Below are positions 30,970 to 43,488 of a stretch of DNA of 64,000 bases, one piece after another. The DNA comes from Oscarella lobularis (taxonomy: Eukaryota; Porifera; Homoscleromorpha; Homosclerophorida; Oscarellidae). The stretch is from assembly GCF_947507565.1 (NCBI RefSeq), contig NC_089180.1:3531069-3595068 (forward strand), given 5' to 3'. Positions within the stretch are counted from its first letter, which is position 1. Every line of letters begins with the position of its first letter. Below the pieces are notes generated by a model. That model was given only the letters and a program-made list of their open reading frames with translations, ran no database searches and was not told the DNA's origin. The position numbers were made by a program, and so were the translations under genes.

Positions 30970-32605
30970 CCTCCCTCACATAAAGGCGCATGCGCTTATA
31001 AGTGAACTGAATAAGCGCATGCGCCTATAACTCGAGTACAAGCGCATGCACTTTTAGGCGAGGGATAATCGTCCGTCGGGCAGCATCTTTACACGCGACA
31101 TGCATTGCAAGTCCTATTCTCTTGAATTTAAGCGTCAGCTTCTCGACTCTCTCAAAGAAAACGACGGAAATGTTTCGAAAACGGCGAAACAGTACGGAAT
31201 TCATCGAAAAGTCGTGCAGAGGTGGCGACAGCAGGAGAGAAGGCTTGATGAAGCATCCGAAAGGCGTGATGTCTCGACGCGTAAAAGGAGACGCCTATTC
31301 CGAACCGGACACTTGCACAAAGACATCCTGAGTTAGAGAAATTGCTTGTTGAAGGGATCAAAGCTCGACGGGAGGAACGAATAACAGTTAATTGTCCTGA
31401 CGTGCAGTCAAAAGCACTGGAATTGTACGAAACGCTTCACGGAGGTTCTCCCGAAGGACAGTTCAAGGCGTCAAAAGAATGGCTTAGCAGGTTTTTGAAA
31501 CGAAACGATTTGTGCACACGCGTCATTACTTCTGACGGCCAAAAGATTCCAACTGATGCTTCCGATTTGGCAAAGAAATTCATTGACGAATGTCAGGTTT
31601 CTCTCGCAGAGAGAGAATACCCAATGTTTGCAATTGGGAATATGGACGAGACTCCCATGTGGTTCGACATGCCCTCAAACCGAAGCATTGATTTTAGAGG
31701 GGTGAAAACTGTTTTATCGAAAACGACAGGGAAGGAAAAAATGAGATACACTGTCGTTTTGGCCGCGTTAGCAGACGAAAGTAAACTTACTCCTATGCTG
31801 ATTTTTCGTGGCCTGAAGAATGTTCCGAAAGTTCAATTTCCCTCTGGAGTTGTAGTCCAGGTTTCCAAAGGCGGCTCAATGAACACGGAGCGCCTAGAAT
31901 ACTGGTTGCAGAATGTTTGGAAGCGCCGAAAGAATTCTCTCTGTCGTCAACCAGCTGTTTTGGTTCTTGATCGTCACGCCAGTCACCTGCATGCTCGAAT
32001 TCAAAATCAATTGATGCGAGAACATCAAACTAGAGCAATTTACGTTCCTGCCGGAATGACGCCACTACTGCAGCCGTGCGATTTGTCTTGGAACAAGCCA
32101 TTTAAAGACGCGATGAGGAGGAAATGGAAGGATTGGCTAGCCGATGGGATTAGAGAATATACTAGGGCCGGCAACCGAAAATCCGCTTCGTACAAGCAGG
32201 TGGCAGAATGGGTGGTCGAATGCTGGAGATCACTTGACGCGGAAATTATAGCAAATTCATTTGCGCAATGCGGCATTGTGAAAAGTACCACCCAAAGCGA
32301 TTTAATGTTGCACAGTCGTCTGGCTGCAATGCTCGGTGGTGAAGATGTTAGCGAAGAACTATCGCAGTCTAGCGACTCTGAGTCCGACACCACACCGATA
32401 GCGATGAAGAGTCACTTTCAGAAAGTGATGAAGATGACTAGGACCTGTCCCCACTGTCTGTTTATCTATGCATTAGCAAAAACAAAAATTAAACAAAAAA
32501 TTTTATTCAAGCGCATGCGCCTATAAATGAGTTTTAGAAAGCGTTTTCTTCGGAAAGAAAACAGGCGCTTTTTCTTATAAGTACATGCGCCTTTATGTGA
32601 GGGAA
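30970..32605 (+). mobile_element. Tigger/pogo-type transposon, full length, nested in P-like copy 3
   Basis: The left terminus CCTCCCTCACATAAAGGCGC and the right terminus, reversed, TTCCCTCACATAAAGGCGC are near-perfect inverted repeats of about 33 bp, flanked by TA (30968-30969, 32606-32607). Palindromic GCGCATGCGC motifs recur inside both ends (about 30987, 31015 and a variant at 31043 on the left; 32512 on the right) and are likely transposase-binding sites. It encodes the transposase described separately. The length is 1,636 bp. Confidence 0.9.
31100..32526 (+). CDS. Tigger/pogo-type DDE transposase, one frame slip
   Basis: The N-terminal ORF (31100-31336) has a helix-turn-helix: SYSLEFKRQLLDSLKENDGN then VSKTAKQYGIHRKVVQRWRQ. 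The second ORF (from about 31325) continues PELEKLLVEGIKARREE, a CENP-B-like second DNA-binding region (FKASKEWLSRFLKRNDL). The DDE catalytic core follows with NMDETPMWFDMP, VLVLDRHASHLHA and LLQPCDLSWNKPFKD (acids D, D, D). The C-terminus is acidic and ends with a CPHC. The two ORFs are out of phase by one base near 31280, so either the element is inactivated or an indel is present. The rest is intact and young-looking. Confidence 0.85.
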
Positions 32606-33639
32606 TACGGTACAGTCTCCTGACTTAACATCATTGCCTGCTGTTCCTTCGCCGTCAAATGCTCTGCAGAGGTTTCTGACTTTACCCAATCTTCCTACTC
32701 TTTTAGGTACCTCAGGAAGTCGATTTCCAGCCACTTAAATAAAACGTCTGTTTTAAAAGACTTTTGGGAAACCGTGTTTTGCCAATCTTTAGGCCTTCGT
32801 CGTCTCCTTCCTTGTAGCCAACACGGCAAGGTTTCTCAGCTTCAAGGATTCGTGCGTTGAGACAATCGAATGCTTTGTCGAATATGCGTATAAATCTAGC
32901 AGATTCTTCGTAATTGGCGACTTTGTAAAATTCCATTGCAGTAGCTACTGACTCGCTCAAAACCTATAGAGCATGTTACTGGAAGAGTGCGCTGCATGAC
33001 GCCCTATATACCCGAGCAGCGAGGTCAACTCTCATTCGAGAATATGAGTCCAGGTACACATGTTCTCGCTTAAGCTTTTTTAGAATGTACAAGCCGCTTG
33101 ATTCTCTAGTCTCTTCATGACTATTGTACACGTTGATAACATGCTGCCAAGTAATAGGCTTTCCATTCATCTGTATGTGTGCAATCGCAATTAACTCAGT
33201 GTCTTGCCAACAAATGTTAATTTACAGTGCTTACCGACATGGCCATTTCCAGGATAAGAGTGACTGAAACAATTTCTTGTAGTTTTGATTACATGCGGGG
33301 TGTCGCAAACGAAGAAAAAAAGGATCGCCGTTTGACGCTGTAAATATTTTCGGTTTGATAAACAAACGTCCCTTCGCTCTAATGCATTTTATAAAATGTC
33401 CTGTTTGACGCGGCGCCATCGCTTGCACTTCTGGATTCGAAGAACTGTGGGTCGGGATTACCTACAGGCATGTGCAATTCCACAGTGCCCACACAAACAA
33501 ACCATTGTTTTTGTCCCACACCTGGACAGACGTGCAGATTTTCTAAAGCGCTAATAATTTCCTCAACTCCTGTTTGAGGAACAGCAGCAAGAAGCGGACT
33601 TCGCTGATTTTAAATTTTCCGACGTAGATATCTCTGGAA

Positions 33640-34428
33640 GTGGCCGTTACCTGTACGCTGTACAGTTGCGTTATAGGGGGAACTATTTCTGGCTCTGATG
33701 CACGCAATCGAGTGAGATATATCTTGTCGTCAGACTCAACCGTATGCCACCATTTCCGGAAATTGCTTTCATCTCTCACAGCGAGATTGATGGGGGTATT
33801 GGCAGATGTGCGATTGTACCTCTGCGTATGGCATCCGCATCTCCTACGTCAGATACATTCTCTGGATTTTTTCCTATTTTCCTCTAAATATGAACTTCCA
33901 AAACGCAAAAAAACTGCCTCTTTGCTGACCAAGCTTTACTCCAAAAAGTACGACGAGCTTGTAAGAGATCTGGCAAAAATCGATCATGTGGCTCTCACCA
34001 GCGACATTTGGACGTCCAGAGCGGTTCAGATCTTTCAAACCATCACCTGTCATTACATTACCCCGTCGTGGGAAATGAAATCTGTCGTCCTTGAGACTGT
34101 GGAAATGGCGGAGTCCCACACTGCTGAAAATATCGCTTCTGCTTTGCAAAAAGGAGTGGAGCGCTTTGGAACAAAAGAGAAAATTGTTGCGATAGCAACA
34201 GATAACGCAGCCAACGTAGTTGCAGCTGTCAGAGATCTTGGGTGCAATCGCGTTGCTTGTTTTGCCCATACGCTTAATCTGATCGATTCGAAGCGTTCCT
34301 GAAGCGTTAAAGATGCCGATAAGTTGAAGTCCTTTCAAGCCAATCTTGCATTACCTGAACATAAGCTAATACAAGACGTGGAAACGAGATGGAACTCGAC
34401 GTTTCTTATGCTGAGTTTGCTGAGTTCT
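33640..34428 (+). pseudogene. hAT transposase (ZBED-type) fragment cut by the satellite array
   Basis: The frame reads LYSKKYDELVRDLAKIDHVA, LTSDIWTSRAVQIFQTITCH, then VVLETVEMAESHTAENIASA, VAIATDNAANVVAAVRDLGC and FAHTLNLIDS. These are the RNase-H-fold blocks of animal hAT transposases, with the catalytic D in SDIW and in TDNAAN. After a stop at 34300 a further block, LIQDVETRWNSTFLMLSLLS, continues in the same sense. The satellite array then begins at 34430, so the second half, including the dimerisation domain, is absent. Confidence 0.8.
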
Positions 34429-34429
34429 T

Positions 34430-37400
34430 GAGTACCTTCAACAGAAAACATATTGAGTACCTTCAACAGAAAACGTAATGAGTACCTTCAACAGAAAACA
34501 TATTGAGTACCTTCAACAGAAAACAGAAAACATATTGAGTACGTTCAACAGAAAACAGAAAACAGATTAAGACCTACAACAGAAAACAGAAAACATATTG
34601 AGTACGTTCAACAGAAAACATATTGAATACGTTTAACAGAAAACATAATGAGTACCTTCGACAGAAAACATATTCAGTACCTTCAACAGAAAACGTAATG
34701 AGTACCTTCAACAGAAAATATATTGAGTACCTTCAACAGAAAACAGAAAACATATTGAGTACGTTCAACAGAAAACAGAAAACAGATTGAGACCTACAAC
34801 AGAAAACAGAAAACATTGAGTACCTACAACAGAAAACAGAAAACATATTGAGTACCTTCAACAGAAAACATTGAGTACCTTCAACAGAAAACAGAAAACA
34901 TATTGAGTACGTTCAACAGAAAACAGAAAACAGATTGAGACCTACAAAAGAAAACAGAAAACATATTGAGTACCTTCAACAGAAAACATAATGAGTACCT
35001 TCAACAGAAAACATATTGAGTACCTTCAACAGAAAACAGAAAACATATTGAGTACGTTCAACAGAAAACAGAAAACAGATTGAGACCTACAACAGAAAAC
35101 AGAAAACATTGAGTACCTACAACAGAAAACAGAAAACATATTGAGTACCTTCAACAGAAAACAGATTGAGACCTACAACAGAAAACAGAAAACATTGAGT
35201 ACCTACAACAGAAAACAGAAAACATATTGAGTACCTTCAACAGAAAACATTGAGTACCTTCAACAGAAAACAGAAAACATATTGAGTACGTTCAACAGAA
35301 AACAGAAAACAGATTGAGACCTACAACAGAAAACAGAAAACATATTTAGTACCTTCAACAGAAAACATAATGAGTACCTTCAACAGAAAACATATTGAGT
35401 ACCTTCAACAGAAAAAAGAAAACATATTGAGTACGTTCAACAGAAAACAGAAAACAGATTGAGACCTACAACAGAAAACAGAACACATATTGAGTACCTT
35501 CAACAGAAAACATAATGAGTACCTTCAACAGAAAACATATTGAGTACCTTCAACAGAAAACAGAAAACGTATTGAGTACGTTCAACAGAAAACAGAAAAC
35601 GTATTGAGTACGTTCAACAGAAAACAGAAAACAGATTGAGACCTACAACAGAAAACAGAAAACATTGAGTACCTACAACAGAAAAAGAAAACAGATTGAG
35701 TACACTGCACCTACAACAGAAAACAGAAAACATAATGAGTACCTTCAACAGAAAACATATTGAGTACCTTCAACAGAAAACGTAATGAGTACCTTCAACA
35801 GAAAACATATTGAGTACCTTTAACAGAAAACAGAAAACATATTGAGTACGTTCAACAGAAAACAGAAAACAGATTGAGACCTACAACAGAAAACAGAAAA
35901 CATTGAGTACCTACAACAGAAAAAGAAAACATATTGAGTACACTGTACCTACAACAGAAAACAGAAAACATATTGAGTACGTTCAACAGAAAACATATTG
36001 AATACGTTTAACAGAAAACATATTGAGTACCTTTAACAAAAAACGTAATGAGTACCTTCAACAGAAAACATATTGAGTACCTTCAACAGAAAAAAGAAAT
36101 CATATTGAGTACCTACAACAGAAAACAGAAAACATATTGAGTACGTTCAACAGAAAACATATTGAATACGTTTAACAGAAAACAGAATGAGTACCTTCAA
36201 CAGAAAACATAATGAGTACCTTCAACAGAAAACATATTGAGTACCTTCAACAGAAAAGGTAATGAGTACCTTCAACAGAAAACATAATGAGTACCTTCAA
36301 CAGAAAATATATTGAGTACCTTCAACAGAAAACAGAAAACATATTGAGTACGTTCAACAGAAAACAGAAAACAGATTGAGACCTTCAACAGAAAACAGAA
36401 AACATTGAGTACCTACAACAGAAAACAGAAAACATATTGAGTACCTTCAACAGAAAACATTGAGTACCTTCAACAGAAAACAGAAAACATATTGAGTACG
36501 TTCAACAGAAAACAGAAAACAGATTGAGACCTACAACAGAAAACAGAAAACATATTTAGTACCTTCAACAGAAAACATAATGAGTACCTTCAACAGAAAA
36601 CATATTGAGTACCTTCAACAGAAAACAGAAAACATATTGAGTACCTACAACAGAAAACAGAAAACATATTGAGTACGTTCAACAGAAAACATATTGAATA
36701 CGTTTAACAGAAAACATAATAAGTACCTTCAACAGAAAACATATTGAGTACCTTCAACAGAAAACAGAAAACATATTGAGTACCTTCAACAGAAAACATA
36801 TTGAGTACCTTCAACAGAAAACATAATGAGTACCTTCAACAGAAAACAGAAAACATATTGAGTACCTACAACAGAAAACAGAAAACATATTGAGTACGTT
36901 CAACAGAAAACATATTAAATACGTTCAACAGAAAACATAATGAGTACCTTCAACTGAAAACGTAATGAGTACCTTCAACAAAAAACATATTGAGTACCTT
37001 CAACAGAAAACAGAAAACATATTGAGTACGTTCAACAGAAAACAGAAAACAGATTGAGACCTACAACAGAAAACAGAAAACATATTGAGTACCTTCAACA
37101 GAAAACATAATGAGTACCTTCAACAGAAAACATATTGAGTACCTTCAACAGAAAACAGAAAACATATTGGGTACGTTCAACAGAAAACAGAAAACAGATT
37201 GAGACTTACAACAGAAAACAGAAAACATATTGAGTACCTTCAACAGAAAACATAATGAGTACCTTCAACAGAAAACGTAATGAGTACCTTCAACAGAAAA
37301 CGTAATGAGTACCTTCAACAGAAAACAGAAAACATATTGAGTACTTACAACAGAAAACAGAAAACATATTGAGTACGTTCAACAGAAAACAGAAAACATA

Positions 37401-40400
37401 TTGGGTACGTTCAACAGAAAACAGAAAACAGATTGAGACTTACAACAGAAAACAGAAAACATATTGAGTACCTTCAACAGAAAACATAATGAGTACCTTC
37501 AACAGAAAACGTAATGAGTACCTTCAACAGAAAACGTAATGAGTACCTTCAACAGAAAACAGAAAACATATTGAGTACTTACAACAGAAAACAGAAAACA
37601 TATTGAGTACGTTCAACAGAAAACAGAAAACATATTGGGTACGTTCAACAGAAAACAGAAAACAGATTGAGACTTACAACAGAAAACAGAAAACATATTG
37701 AGTACCTTCAACAGAAAACATAATGAGTACCTTCAACAGAAAACGTAATGAGTACCTTCAACAGAAAACATATTGAGTACCTTCAACAGAAAACAGAAAA
37801 CATATTGAGTACCTACAACAGAAAACAGAAAACATATTGAGTACGTTCAACAGAAAACATATTGAATACGTTTAACAGAAAACATAATGAGTACCTTCAA
37901 CAGAAAACATAATGAGTACCTTCAACAGAAAACATATTGAGTACCTTCAACAGAAAAGGTAATGAGTACCTTCAACAGAAAACATATTGAGTACCTTCAA
38001 CAGAAAACAGAAAACATATTGAGTACGTTCAACAGAAAACAGAAAACAGATTGAGACCTACAACAGAAAACAGAAAACATTGAGTACCTACAACAGAAAA
38101 CAGAAAACATATTGAGTACCTTCAACAGAAAACATATTGAGTACCTTCAACAGAAAACAGAAAACATATTGAGTACGTTCAACAGAAAACAGAAAACAGA
38201 TTGAGACCTACAACAGAAAACAGAAAACATATTGAGTACCTTCAACAGAAAACATAATGAGTACCTTCAACAGAAAACATATTGAGTACCTTCAACAGAA
38301 AATAGAAAACATATTGAGTACGTTCAACAGAAAACAGAAAACAGATTGAGTACCTACAACAGAAAACAGAAAACATATTGAGTACGTTCAACAGAAAACA
38401 TATTGATTACGTTTAACAAAAAACATAATGAGTACCTTCAACAGAAAACATATTGAGTACCTTCAACAGAAAACATATTGAGTACCTTCAACAGAAAACA
38501 TAATGAGTACCTTCAACAGAAAACAGAAAACATATTGAGTACCTACAACAGAAAACAGAAAACATATTGAGTACGTTCAACAGAAAAAATATTGAGTACG
38601 TTCAACAGAAAACATATTGAATACGTTTAACAGAAAACATAATGAGTACCTTCAACAGAAAACATATTGAGTACCTTCAACAGAAAACGTAATGAGTACC
38701 TTCAACAGAAAACATATTGAGTACGTTCAACAGAAAACAGAAAACAGATTGAGACCTACAACAGAAAACAGAAAACATTGAGTACCTACAACAGAAAACA
38801 GAAAACATATTGAGTACCTTCAACAGAAAACATATTGAGTACCTTCAACAGAAAACAGAAAACATATTGAGTACGTTCAACAGAAAACAGAAAACAGATT
38901 GAGACCTACAACAGAAAACAGAAAACATATTGAGTACCTTCAACAGAAAACATAATGAGTACCTTCAACAGAAAACATATTGAGTACCTTCAACAGAAAA
39001 TAGAAAACATATTGAGTACGTTCAACAGAAAACAGAAAACAGATTGAGTACCTACAACAGAAAACAGAAAACATATTGAGTACGTTCAACAGAAAACATA
39101 TTGAATACGTTTAACAAAAAACATAATGAGTACCTTCAACAGAAAACATATTGAGTACCTTCAACAGAAAACATATTGAGTACCTTCAACAGAAAACATA
39201 ATGAGTACCTTCAACAGAAAACAGAAAACATATTGAGTACCTAGAACAGAAAACAGAAAACATATTGAGTACGTTCAACAGAAAAAATATTGAGTACGTT
39301 CAACAGAAAACATATTGAATACGTTTAACAGAAAACATAATGAGTACCTTCAACAGAAAACATAATGAGTACCTTCAACAGAAAACATATTGAGTACCTT
39401 CAACAGAAAACATAATGAGTACCTTCAACAAAAAACATATTGAGTACCTTCAACAGAAAACATATTTAATACGTTTAACAGAAAACATAATGAGTACCTT
39501 CAACAGAAAACATATTGAGTACCTTTAACAGAAAACAGAAAACATATTGAGTACCTACAACAGAAAACAGAAAACATATTGAGTACCTTCAACAGAAAAC
39601 ATAATGAGTACCTTCAACAGAAAACATATTGAGTACCATCAACAGAAAACGTAATGAGTACCTTCAACAGAAAACATATTGAGTACCTTCAACAGAAAAC
39701 AGAAAACATATTGAGTACGTTCAACAGAAAACAGAAAACAGATTGAGACCTACAACAAAAAACAGAAAACATTGAGTACCTACAACAGAAAAAGAAAACA
39801 TATTGAGTACCTTCAACAGAAAACAGAAAACATATTGAGTACGTTCAACAGAAAACAGAAAACAGATTGAGACCTACAACAGAAAACAGAAAACATATTG
39901 AGTACCTTCAACAGAAAACATAATGAGTACCTTCAACAGAAAACGTAATGAGTACCTTCAACAGAAAACATATTGAGTACCTTCAACAGAAAACAGAAAA
40001 CATATTGAGTACGTTCAAGAGAAAACATATTGAATACGTTTACAGAAAACATAATGAGTACCTTCAACAGAAAACATATTGAGTACCTTCAACAGAAAAC
40101 ATAAAGAGTACCTTCAACAGAAAACAGAAAACATATTGAGTACCTACAACAGAAAACAGAAAACATATTGAGTACGTTCAACAGAAAACATATTAAATAC
40201 GTTTAACAGAAAACATAATGAGTACCTTCAACAGAAAACATAATGAGTACCTTCAAGAGAAAACGTAATGAGTACCTTCAACAGAAAACATATTGAGTAC
40301 CTTCAACAGAAAACATATTGAGTACCTTCAACAGAAAACATAATGAGTACCTTCAACAGAAAACAGAAAACATATTGAGTACCTACAACAGAAAACAGAA

Positions 40401-42053
40401 AACATATTGAGTACGTTCAACAGAAAAAATATTGAGTACGTTCAACAGAAAACATATTGAATACGTTTAACAGAAAACATAATGAGTACCTTCAACAGAA
40501 AACATAATGAGTACCTTCAACAGAAAACATATTGAGTACCTTCAACAGAAAACATAATGAGTACCTTCAACAAAAAACATATTGAGTACCTTCAACAGAA
40601 AACATATTTAATACGTTTAACAGAAAACATAATGAGTACCTTCAACAGAAAACATATTGAGTACCTTTAACAGAAAACAGAAAACATATTGAGTACCTAC
40701 AACTGAAAACAGAAAACATATTGAGTACCTTCAACAGAAAACATAATGAGTACCTTCAACAGAAAACATATTGAGTACCATCAACAGAAAACGTAATGAG
40801 TACCTTCAACAGAAAACATATTGAGTACCTTCAACAGAAAACAGAAAACATATTGAGTACGTTCAACAGAAAACAGAAAACAGATTGAGACCTACAACAG
40901 AAAACAGAAAACATTGAGTACCTACAACAGAAAAAGAAAACATATTGAGTACCTTCAACAGAAAACAGAAAACATATTGAGTACGTTCAACAGAAAACAG
41001 AAAACAGATTGAGACCTACAACAGAAAACAGAAAACATATTGAGTACCTTCAACAGAAAACATAATGAGTACCTTCAACAGAAAACGTAATGAGTACCTT
41101 CAACAGAAAACATATTGAGTACCTTCAACAGAAAACAGAAAACATATTGAGTACGTTCAAGAGAAAACATATTGAATACGTTTACAGAAAACATAATGAG
41201 TACCTTCAACAGAAAACATATTGAGTGCCTTCAACAGAAAACATATTGAGTACATTCAACAGAAAACAGAAAACATATTGAGTACCTTCAACAGAAAACA
41301 TAATGAGTACCTTCAACAGAGAACATATTGAGTACCTTCAACAGAAAACAGAAAACATATTGAGTACCTTCAACAGGAAACGTAATTAGTACCTTCAACA
41401 GAAAACATATTGAGTACCTTCAACAGAAAACAGAAAACATATTGAGTACGTTCAACAGAAAACAGAAAACAGATTGAGACCTACAACAGAAAACAGAAAA
41501 CATATTGAGTACCTTCAACAGAAAACATATTGAGTACCTTCAACAGAAAACAGAAAACATATTGAGTACGTTCAACAGAAAACAGAAAACAGATTGAGAC
41601 CTACAACAGAAAACAGAAAACATATTGATTACCTTCAACAGTAAACATAATGAGTACCTTCAACAGAAAACGTAATGAGTACCTTCAACAGAGAACATAT
41701 TGAGTACCTACAACAGAAAACAGAAAAAATATTGTGTACGTTCAACAGAAAACATATTGAATACGTTTAACAGAAAACATAATGAGTACCTTCAACAGAA
41801 AACATAATGAGTACCTTCAACAGAAAACATATTGAGTGCCTTCAACAGAAAACGTAATGAGTACCTTCAACAGAAAACATATTGAGTATCTTCAACAGAA
41901 AACAGAAAACTTATTGAGTACCTTCAACAGAAAACATATTGAGTAACTTCAACAGAAAACACATTGAGTACCTACAACAGAAAACATATTGAGTAACTTC
42001 AACAGAAAACACATTCAGTACCTACAACAGAAAACACATTGAGTAACTTCAAC
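34430..42053. repeat. 7.6-kb satellite array with nested higher-order repeats
   Basis: The basic unit is 25 bp, starting GAGTACCTTCAACAG and ending AACATATT. A 32-bp variant carries an extra CAGAAAA. Unit types differ by GTACC/GTACG, CTTC/CTAC and CATATT/CATAAT/CGTAAT/CAGATT. Marker variants repeat at exact distances: GGGTACG at 37169, 37403 and 37637 (234 bp); AATAGAAAAC at 38301 and 38999, and CAGAAAAAAT at 38581 and 39279 (698 bp); CAGAAAAAAT again at 40421, GAGTACCA at 39631 and 40773, and ACGTTCAAGA at 40011 and 41153 (1,142 bp). No ORF of useful length exists. Units decay at the 3' edge (GTAACTTC variants). Confidence 0.97.
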
Positions 42054-42055
42054 TT

Positions 42056-42168
42056 GTGCTTCCTTTTGTCAAATCTTCTCTCGCTCGCATTGTTAGCTGG
42101 GCTCAGGCTGGAGTCGATCCAAAGATAATGGGCACAGGACCCATGTACCAGCTATTAGGAATGCAGTA
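42056..42168 (+). pseudogene. Thiolase (acetyl-CoA acetyltransferase type) exon fragment
   Basis: The frame reads SLARIVSWAQAGVDPKIMGT then GP, and one frame over continues VPAIRNAVR. This is the conserved thiolase segment LARIVSWAQAGVxPxIMGxGPVPAxRxA. Two extra bases (or one missing) after the GP codons break it. A GTAAGG donor follows directly, so it looks like one exon of a former gene whose 5' side is now satellite DNA. Thiolases cleave or make acetoacetyl-CoA; this scrap has no catalytic cysteine or histidine. Confidence 0.75.
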
Positions 42169-42190
42169 AGGGTCTATATATAGAAATCGC

Positions 42191-42193
42191 ATC

Positions 42194-42218
<25 letters not shown>
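42191..42218. repeat. (TA)n microsatellite
   Basis: About 12 TA dinucleotides are followed by GTATATAT. Confidence 0.9.
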
Positions 42219-42224
<6 letters not shown>

Positions 42225-42414
42225 CAACAGTTGGGGCGGAGCTTGCCATACGCTAGAGGACGATATCGGACACGGTATGCTATTGTTCGTCAACGCCAGC
42301 GCCGTTTTTCGATCGTACACGTGCGTCTGCAAGCGACACGTGACGGCGGGAACGATTGTCTGAATATAGAGGGTACTATGTACTACTAATAATAATTCAT
42401 TATCTTATGGGATT

Positions 42415-43335
42415 TTGAATGTTTTAGGTTATTATGCTTTTGTGACGTCAGAATATTTGTTTTCTACTGCCGCCTCCGCCACCGTCACGGCTTCTTCTAT
42501 TAATTCGACTAATCATTCTTTCACAGCTACTACTACTACTTCCTCTTCTAAAACGTCTTCTCTCGATCTTCCTCTTGCTATTGGTGTTGCATTTTCTCTC
42601 CTTCTCTTTTTTTGGACTCGTCATTGGGACTGTGTTTTATTATCGGCATTATCAAAAAGCCGTCTATGATTTTGAGAACGACAGCGGACGAGGCTCGCAG
42701 CAGGACGAAGTGCTACTTGTACCTAGTCGCGTCGAAATTCCGCCAGATCTTGGGTACAAGGGAAAAAAATCAATAATCAATATTATTATCTCTACCACCC
42801 CTAGGTGTTGGCCACTTTGGAAACGTCATGAAAGCGACAATGACGTCTCCTAACGGTTCTATGAACGTAGCAGTCAAAACGACACGAAGTAAAAAGAACC
42901 CTCATTGATTCTTATATTTATTTCTCATTTTCTCTCTAGATCCTGACGACGACGAAATTTCATAGGCGAAAGTCAACTTCTGATGAATCTCGGCGATCAC
43001 GATCACGTGGTGAAAATATACGGCTTCTCCTTACAAAACAGTGAGAACACGCAATACTTCCGTTCCCACAAGATTAATTAGTATTTCCATTATTTTCTTA
43101 GACGTTCTCAGTATCGTCATGGAATACGCTCAGCACGGCCATCTCCGTGCGTCGTCGTGCTCGATCTCAACTCAGCATACGCGATTCCAGCGTCGACGAC
43201 GTGACGCCGGGATCTAGTGCTATATTTGTCTCACGTTGAGGCAACAGCGAAACGCAGATGCTCAGTGATTTGAAAATGTACGACTGCGCCTTGCCAAGGG
43301 AATGAAATTCGGCATATCAAAACACGTGAGGCCGG
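42415..43335 (+). pseudogene. Receptor tyrosine kinase-like gene: TM, juxtamembrane and N-lobe, decayed
   Basis: A Ser/Thr-rich stalk (TASSINSTNHSFTATTTTSS) leads into a membrane segment LDLPLAIGVAFSLLLFF-GLVIGTVFYYRH, which reads through only if the T7 run at 42607-42613 loses one base. A juxtamembrane region (YDFENDSGRGSQQDE) follows. After an acceptor at about 42806 comes the glycine loop VGHFGNVMKATM with the VAVK lysine. The next exon (about 42957-43038) has the aC-helix GESQLLMNLGDHDHVVKIYG. The next (about 43100) has NVLSIVMEYAQHGHLR, the hinge. A last scrap reads MLSDLKMY then AKGMKFGISKH. The catalytic loop and C-lobe are gone, replaced by repeat H1 at 43363. Confidence 0.7.
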
Positions 43336-43362
43336 GGGTCCTCGCTCTTCTGCTAATATTAT

Positions 43363-43457
43363 GGAGCCGACCACCGCAGTTGTACGGGTGGAGCCCGTAT
43401 AACGAAGGAGGGAGGCTCTCTCAAACGTGATCTTAGGGCCGGAAGTGTCTGTATGTA

Positions 43458-43488
<31 letters not shown>

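Larger units (their letters stand above)
30110..33470 (-). pseudogene. P-element/THAP9-like transposon, copy 3, split by a Tigger insertion
   Basis: Reading the minus strand from 33470 downward gives a DGAASNRTFYK block (about 33410), MNGKPITWQHVINVYNSHEE, SYSRMRVDLAARV, then MSESVATAMEFYKVANYEES and IRIFDKAFDCLNARI (about 32870), REVTGWQITGK (about 30960), and FLLSERLSQDVLENYFG then GRNTNPSG (about 30250-30150). These are the central and C-terminal P blocks in correct order, interrupted at 32605-30970 by a complete Tigger-type element. Several stops and frame changes show that it is dead. Confidence 0.75.

Noticed and set aside
33543-33779. Minus-strand ORF overlapping the hAT transposase
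   Set aside because: It overlaps the well-supported hAT region in antisense and shows no motif or splice signal.
34430-42053. A CRISPR array
   Set aside because: Units are contiguous, degenerate 25/32-mers with no unique spacers, in an animal genome.
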